Positions 62,201 to 64,000 of a stretch of DNA of 64,000 nucleotides are shown in pieces; position 1 is the first letter of the stretch, and the number at the start of each line of letters is the position of its first letter. The position numbers and the translations under genes are program-made. The stretch is from the NCBI RefSeq assembly GCF_040115645.1, contig NC_089552.1:1550001-1614000 (forward strand). The letters are read 5' to 3'. This DNA is from Euwallacea fornicatus. Taxonomy: Eukaryota; Arthropoda; Insecta; Coleoptera; Curculionidae. The notes beneath the pieces were generated by a model that was not told where the DNA came from, searched no databases, and saw only the letters and a program-made list of their open reading frames with translations.

Positions 62201-64000
62201 TGGTTGGACATTTTTTACATAATAATTTAGTCCATGTGATACTTTGACATTGACCTTCTCCCTGGATAGATGGTACTTCGGTATCTAGTCTAGTAGTAAA
62301 AGAGGACCCTTAAGAGTCCGAGACGTAGTAATTGACGTTAAGGTAGGTCTGAGATATTTCCATATAACGCACCGTGAGTGTCTTTTATACGGAACATTTG
62401 GCATCTCTGCAATGGGGCTCCGCAAGGTGGTTGCATGTCGTGTTCTGTGTGTCGCGCGGTCGCTCGAGCCGAGTGAGAGAGAACCCACAGTCCGCAGCCC
62501 CAGCACAAACTTTTATACTATTTCAGTCAGTTTACTTCGTCCGTCGTTCACCGAACTGGTTTTGATAAAATAATACGTGACGTTTCGAAGGGAATAACAA
62601 TAAACAACGGGCAATTTCGTACGGTACAAGTGGAACCACCTCGCTTTTGTCCAGATCTGGTCGCCGACGACAAACTTGAATCTCCTCGTAATGACCGTCG
62701 TAAAGTATTTTCTTTTTTTGGCATAAATTTCATCCACTTTACCGTGTTCGGCCTCCTCAGGTTTATTATGGCGGCTGGAGGCTTTTTAAGGTTAGTGTGT
62801 ATCGTCGCGTCGCGTCCGATTATCGCCAAGAAGTGAGACAGTTGTGGCAGTTTATTTTTCAATTAAAGAAGAGCAGTTTCGGCACCTTCCAAAACCGATA
62901 CTGAAATATTGTCTTATGGTGTTGCAGAGGTAATAGCATTTGCCAGGCAATGGGCTCGTCATGTGGTTGTGGTACATAATTTTTATGAAGATATTTCCCA
63001 TCACCTTGTAGCTAGGAACTAACGCGGCCTAGATAAAGGGCTGAGCTCGGTCGCCTGTGCCCTAACACCCTGTAGAAAAAGAAATAAGTTTCAATAAGTA
63101 CCCAACTTGGGACTTGTTCCTGGATTTATCTTTTCCCGTGCAAGTTCAGTTCGGGGAAAAACGGAAAATCTATTGAAGCAAACTTTCACCTAAATGACAA
63201 GAAAAGTGCTTTTAGTGTCTCAAAATTTTTCAATATCAATTTAACTGAAGCTGCATTCAGTCACTCAAAAGAGAACTCCCGAGACGTCATCAAAGCCGCC
63301 CATAAATTAATGACACTTCCTGTCAGTTTCTCAACTGACGAATGGGCATCAAGCATTGCTGATGGCATTGTCATTGTTCCCAGCAAATGTATCCAATTTT
63401 GACAGGGTTGCGTCATAATCCTCCCCTCCCATACAGTTCGTAATGCCATTAGAAAGGGGGCGAATATTCGCTCAGGAGTTCTAGAATGTAAATGGAGACA
63501 GAGGGTGAAACGAGGGGTGAAAATTTGATGATTGCGAGGTTCTGAAACGTTCCGCTAAAGGACGGATGCTGATGTTGGGTGATCGTGAGGGTGCGATTGA
63601 AAAGTACCAGGGGGGAAATGGCAAAAGTGATGATATGGATAATTGGGGGGATTCTTTTACCAGGGGCGGCCTGAAACGTGGTGGCCACACCTAGGCATAA
63701 GGATTGTCGCATGTACAGGGCGGATGCACTTCGGAAAAAGGACAGCTTGCGTTCTACGAGACTGCAATCTGGGAAAACCGCATCCTCGTTTCGACCTCTA
63801 TTGATGGAATTTCATCGCGAAACACTCTCGAGGGCACCACTCAGGTTGTTAGGGTTCTTGTTGTAGAAACTATTCAAGGTTCATCTCCAAACGCCGAGTG
63901 ACGGTCGAATTCATAAGGGGCTCTGGAAGCTCTGGGGGCTAAGTTCTCTTTGAAATTTTCTCTATAAAAATTCATCTGTCTCTGCAATGGAAGCAATACC
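62201..64000. other. Right edge of window, no gene recognised
   Basis: Several short ORFs occur on both strands with no domain that I can name. CACCCTGTA (TACAGGGTG on the minus strand) is at 63066-63074. If the 59374 gene is large, this is intron sequence. Confidence 0.4.

Noticed and set aside
1..64000. tRNA, rRNA, CRISPR arrays, bacterial defence or biosynthetic clusters
   Set aside because: Scanning both strands showed no tRNA B-box in a plausible setting, no spaced direct repeats of CRISPR type, and all recognised genes are spliced insect nuclear genes.

Overview
This is a eukaryotic, almost certainly insect, nuclear window. The evidence is AT-rich intergenic DNA, GT-AG introns (many under 100 bp), a Pax3/7-type paired (prd) gene, and insect-type orthologues of HPS3, ox and mRpL18. 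A beetle or another holometabolous insect is my best guess, but nothing in the sequence fixes the order. No prokaryotic operon, CRISPR array, tRNA or rRNA gene was seen.

Layout. 1-10303 (+): the 3' part of a paired gene. It holds the C-terminal half of the paired domain, a Ser-50 homeodomain and a long Asn/Pro-rich tail; the 5' exons lie upstream of the window. 10304-15638: its 3' flank and intergenic DNA. 15639-21201 (-): a complete 17-exon model (1226 codons) for HPS3, a BLOC-2 subunit of lysosome-related organelle biogenesis. 21202-31176: a 10 kb gene-poor stretch with only weak candidate exons. 31177-33381: a decayed pogo/Tigger transposon with TIRs, TA target sites and a broken CENPB-type transposase. 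37996-45365 (+): a seven-exon gene for an unrecognised, highly acidic, largely disordered 1992-residue protein. Most of it comes from one 4.6 kb terminal exon, and there is a plausible second first exon. 49064-49299 (+): ox (complex III subunit, UQCR10 family). It is tail-to-tail with mRpL18 (49422-50178, -), so two nuclear-encoded mitochondrial genes face each other with 122 bp between stop codons. 53507-53611: a long hairpin that looks like a microRNA precursor. 55226-55888: a 663-bp internally deleted Tc1-like element. 59374-60885 (+): three splice-compatible exons of an unrecognised proline-rich protein, probably continuing downstream. About 61900-62200 (-): a possible non-LTR reverse transcriptase relic.

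The genes are functionally unrelated (segmentation transcription factor, organelle trafficking, mitochondrial respiration and translation, two unknowns). The ox/mRpL18 pair is the only arrangement with a shared theme. The items most worth a second look are the hairpin at 53.5 kb, the orphan 1992-residue protein with its alternative starts and PP1-docking motif, the strongly over-represented 9-mer TACAGGGTG, and the PCNA-binding-like tail on the Tigger transposase. I found no clearly new multi-gene system. All exon joins were made by eye from phase and splice consensus, and no transcript or database search was available.
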